NCBI GenBank assembly: GCA_050084985.1
Contig: JBITNC010000001.1
Span: 175,336,001-175,400,000, forward strand
Direction: 5' to 3'
Source of the DNA: Nageia nagi
Taxonomy: Eukaryota; Pinophyta
Length of the DNA: 64,000 bases
Part shown: piece after piece, positions 61,399-64,000 of the stretch
Layout of the letters: the number at the start of each line of letters is the position of its first letter
How positions within the stretch are numbered: position 1 is the first letter of the stretch
Translations under genes and position numbers: made by a program
The notes under the pieces: model-generated
Told to the model about the DNA's origin: nothing
The model's input: the letters and a program-made list of their open reading frames with translations, nothing else
Database searches by the model: none

Positions 61399-62025
61399 TT
61401 ATTCATTTTCCATGAGGTTTTCTCCTAATTGAATAATTTTAGGATTTTGAGGGTCATTACTAATATTTATTTCTAAGACTTTTTTAGTAAGCATATGTGA
61501 CCCTTCTTCTAATTGATTTGGTACTGTTATCCAGCCATTGTCATTAACACTATATTCTTCATCATATTCTTGAGTTTGTTCATTCGTGCATACTTGATTT
61601 TCATAGGAACCAAATATGTGATCTACGTTTTTGAATTCATGTACCGAAGGATTAGATGATATAAGGGAAAAATCAGCAATTACTTCATCTGTAGAAGTAT
61701 TGGCTATTATTTTGATTAAATTTTGATTTTCATTAACTTCATCTATTTGTTCATTATTTTGATCTTCAATATCATTCTCTTTTATTGTAACCATATTTAT
61801 CGATGGTATATCTGAATATGGAATGATTGATGATTCAACATTTTTCTTTATTTTTTCTTGTATATCACTTGGTAAACACAAATGATTCCAGAGTGGCTCA
61901 ATATTATTAATAAAGAGCATTTTGACACCTTCTAATACATCCATTTCACTTAATTGTTCTTCTCTTATATCAATAATTTCTTGTACTATGGATTCTTTCT
62001 CTAAAATTTCTTCATTATAATCCAA
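61399..62025 (-). pseudogene. Acidic pol spacer
   Basis: A 208-codon frame rich in Glu, Asp, Asn and Ile between the protease/G-patch and RT parts. No domain recognised. Long low-complexity spacers at this position occur in Ogre-type elements. It includes MDVLEGVKMLFINNIEPLW and a stop at 61,397 just after NLMENE. Confidence 0.7.
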
Positions 62026-62123
62026 ATTCTTTTCTCCTAAATTTTCTAATTTAGCAAGATTTTTACATTTATTTTGATAACCTAATCCACTTTTATCAGT
62101 GGGATCTTGGTATTGTAATTTAA

Positions 62124-62447
62124 TTATCTCTCATGGACCTGTTCATATCGACCCAATCCTCGTCCTTGCCAATTACATTTGTTAAAATAGTTTAAGACAA
62201 ATGTTCTTGAACATGGCGATAAATATTTCATATCATTATTGAACTTTCCTTCATATGTTTGATTAGGTATTGTTGACAAAGGATCTACTATCCCCACATA
62301 GATGAACATTGTCTGATTAGGTACTTCTCCTAAAGGTACTATTTGTCCAATTACACTAGGTGATTTAGATAATCTTCCCATTTCTTGTGCTAAAGGTATA
62401 TTAAATACCACATCATCTACATCATATTCTCCCATCCCTAAATCCAT
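62124..62447 (-). pseudogene. G-patch-like segment downstream of protease
   Basis: Frame of 107 codons beginning MDLGMGEYDVDDVVFNIPLA and ending FNKCNWQGRGLGRYEQVHER. The (W)QG.GLG+.EQ end matches the G-patch-like motif (GLGK..QG) that Tat-lineage polyproteins carry between protease and RT. Possible role in RNA binding, known only by analogy. Confidence 0.6.
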
Positions 62448-62504
62448 TAATTTAATTTTTATTGGATATACATTGGATGAGTCATTATTAGATGTAGTAT
62501 TTAC

Positions 62505-63305
62505 TTATTTTGATGAAGAAGCTCCATATTTTTTGTCTAAAGTTTTAGCAACTTTTTCCCAAGTATCTTTATCTTGTATAGCTATATCACCTTTTCCTTT
62601 TATGATTTCAGATTGATTCATATTTTTGTTCATTAATATGGTTGATAAATTAGGAGACTGTAAGGTCACTTTATTTGGATCAAAAGTTAAATTACAATGT
62701 GAATAAGGATCTGGATCTTTAAACACACAATGAACTTTATCTTTGTAGACGTATTTTAAACATCCATGATAAGTTGATGGAACACATTGCATTTCTCTAA
62801 TCCATGGACATCCTAAAAGAACATTGTATTGTATAATGTTTCCTTCAATTATATATAATAAAGTTTGAACAGTTTTAGCCCCTACTGTAATCAGCAGCAC
62901 TATTGATCCTAAAGTTGAACACACTGCATCATTAAATGCCCTAATCTGTAAAGAAGGAGCTAAAATAAGTGAATCTGATAAATTCAAATTTTTGTATGCA
63001 GCATCTAAAATTATATTTATAGCTGAACCTTCATCTATCAGAATTCTTTTAAATAATTTCCCATCTACTTTACCAATTATATGTAAAGATGGATCAAGTC
63101 CACCTGGTCCATCATTATTTAATTTTTCTTGTTTGTAGAAGGTGATGCTAGGTTGTTGAGATATCCTCAAACTTTCAACTATTGAAATAAAATTATCGGG
63201 GTTACTAATATCCACTTGAATTTCTTGTAGAATTTGATTCATTGCCTCCCTATAACTCTTAGATTGTTGTAATAATTCAAATAAGGTCATCTTAACTGGA
63301 GACAT
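62505..63305 (-). pseudogene. Gypsy aspartic protease region
   Basis: A 266-codon frame that looks intact. The active-site motif is ILIDEGSAINII (Asp91-Glu-Gly-Ser, 63,024-63,035), a normal variant of D.GS in plant gypsy protease. The flap and core follow (SLQIRAFNDAV, LGSIVLLITVGAKTVQTLLY), and YNVLLGCPWIREMQCVPSTY is the family's YN.LLGRPWI....VPST. The protease cleaves the Gag-Pol polyprotein. Upstream residues 1-70 link it to gag. Confidence 0.92.
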
Positions 63306-63339
63306 TTTTAATTATCATTGAAGAGCACCTTTTATCGAA

Positions 63340-64000
63340 ACTTTAGGTTGTTACGAAGGAGGTATAGGTTGTCTGTTAATTGGGTTTGATATCGATTGAT
63401 TTTTTTATGGATTATCCTATTTATTCTGATATTGTTGTGCTCTTGTAGCTATACCAATCATATGTATTGAATCATCTATAGTCCCTATAAATGGTATATC
63501 CTTATTATTCCATGTATAGTTCATTTGGTTTGGGATGGTTGGCACATTGTTAGCCTGATGTGAAGGTAAGGGGTTTTGATATATCCCTAAATTTTGATTT
63601 GAAGGCACAATAGGATTATCCACATCTATTTTTCGACTATCTATCAAGTCTTGAATTTTATGTTGTAAAGTTTAACATTTATTTGTATTATGTCCTTTTT
63701 GCCTATGATAAGCACAAAATTCATTTTCCTTATACCATTTGCTTCCTTTAGCATTAAGATTTTCAGGTTTTATATTAGGTAGTTTAATCATACCATTATC
63801 ACATAATTGTTTAAGTATTTCAGCTAATAGTTCTGATAATGGGGTAAAATTTGTTTGAGGCTTAGGTTCAACATTTTCTTTGATTTTTGAAGCTTGACCA
63901 GAATTTTCTATCATGGCTGTTTGATTATTTTGTGGTTGTTTACTAATGTTATCATATTGATTACCCTTTTTGTATTCTTTTTTCTTGAGTTTTAGTTCTC
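63340..64000 (-). pseudogene. C-terminal gag with zinc knuckle, running off the window
   Basis: 63,914-63,672 reads FTPLSELLAEILKQLCDNGM and then a knuckle, CAYHRQKGHNTNKC (C-x2-H-x4-H-x4-C, the Tat-type form). A TAA follows at once, where CAA or another sense codon is expected before TLQHKIQDLIDSRKI. The next frame, 63,647-63,417, carries NLGIYQNPLPSHQ. The gag core and 5' LTR must lie beyond 64,000. Confidence 0.85.

Overview
The window is plant nuclear DNA from a large, strongly AT-rich (by eye about 70%) and CpG-poor genome. I find no intact host gene, no tRNA or rRNA gene and no CRISPR array. Everything recognisable is a transposable element, a relic of one, or a broken gene fragment. 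The mix (Ty3/gypsy of the Tat/Ogre type with two RNase H domains, a plant L1-type LINE, copia-like LTR fragments, a SWIM-type MULE transposase, plant mobile domain genes, PPR fragments) fits a seed plant. A gymnosperm-like genome is a plausible guess that the window cannot prove. Most in-frame stops are explained by C-to-T (or G-to-A) change, as expected for long-methylated DNA.

Layout. 0.2-2.4 kb: gag relic of a gypsy element, minus strand. 3.3-10.5 kb: decayed MULE transposase with introns, flanked by arrays of one AT-rich motif in opposite orientations. 11.5-13.5 kb: unrecognised decayed coding region, minus. 15-18.8 kb: broken fragments (C2-type plant protein block, PPR repeats, and a tandemly doubled CACTA-associated-like domain). 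20.3-21.1 kb: second array of the 3.3-kb motif, inverted, then a (TA)n/(TATG)n microsatellite. 25.8-27.6 kb: plant mobile domain (PMD) relic with a 70-bp intron. 28.0-37.9 kb: one L1-type LINE split by a complete LTR element (30,765-35,579, TSD ATAAC) that keeps gag but has lost most of pol (TR-GAG type). 40-46 kb: runs of short tandem doublets, a copia-like solo LTR and a third gag relic. 49.8-50.2 kb: an inverted copy of that LTR. 52.4-55.0 kb: second PMD gene relic, CpG-richer than its surroundings. 56.3-64.0 kb: the pol half and 3' end of a Tat/Ogre-like gypsy element on the minus strand, its gag end running off the window.

The most unusual feature is at the 3' end of that last element. 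Directly downstream of integrase lies a former open frame of about 420 codons (58,079-56,835), in the sense orientation. It carries two diverged tandem copies of a domain I do not recognise. A long inverted repeat also brackets the element's putative polypurine tract. Other points worth checking are the duplicated primer-binding site in the TR-GAG element, a hairpin conserved between the two copia-like LTRs, and the set of same-motif arrays spanning 3.3-21 kb.
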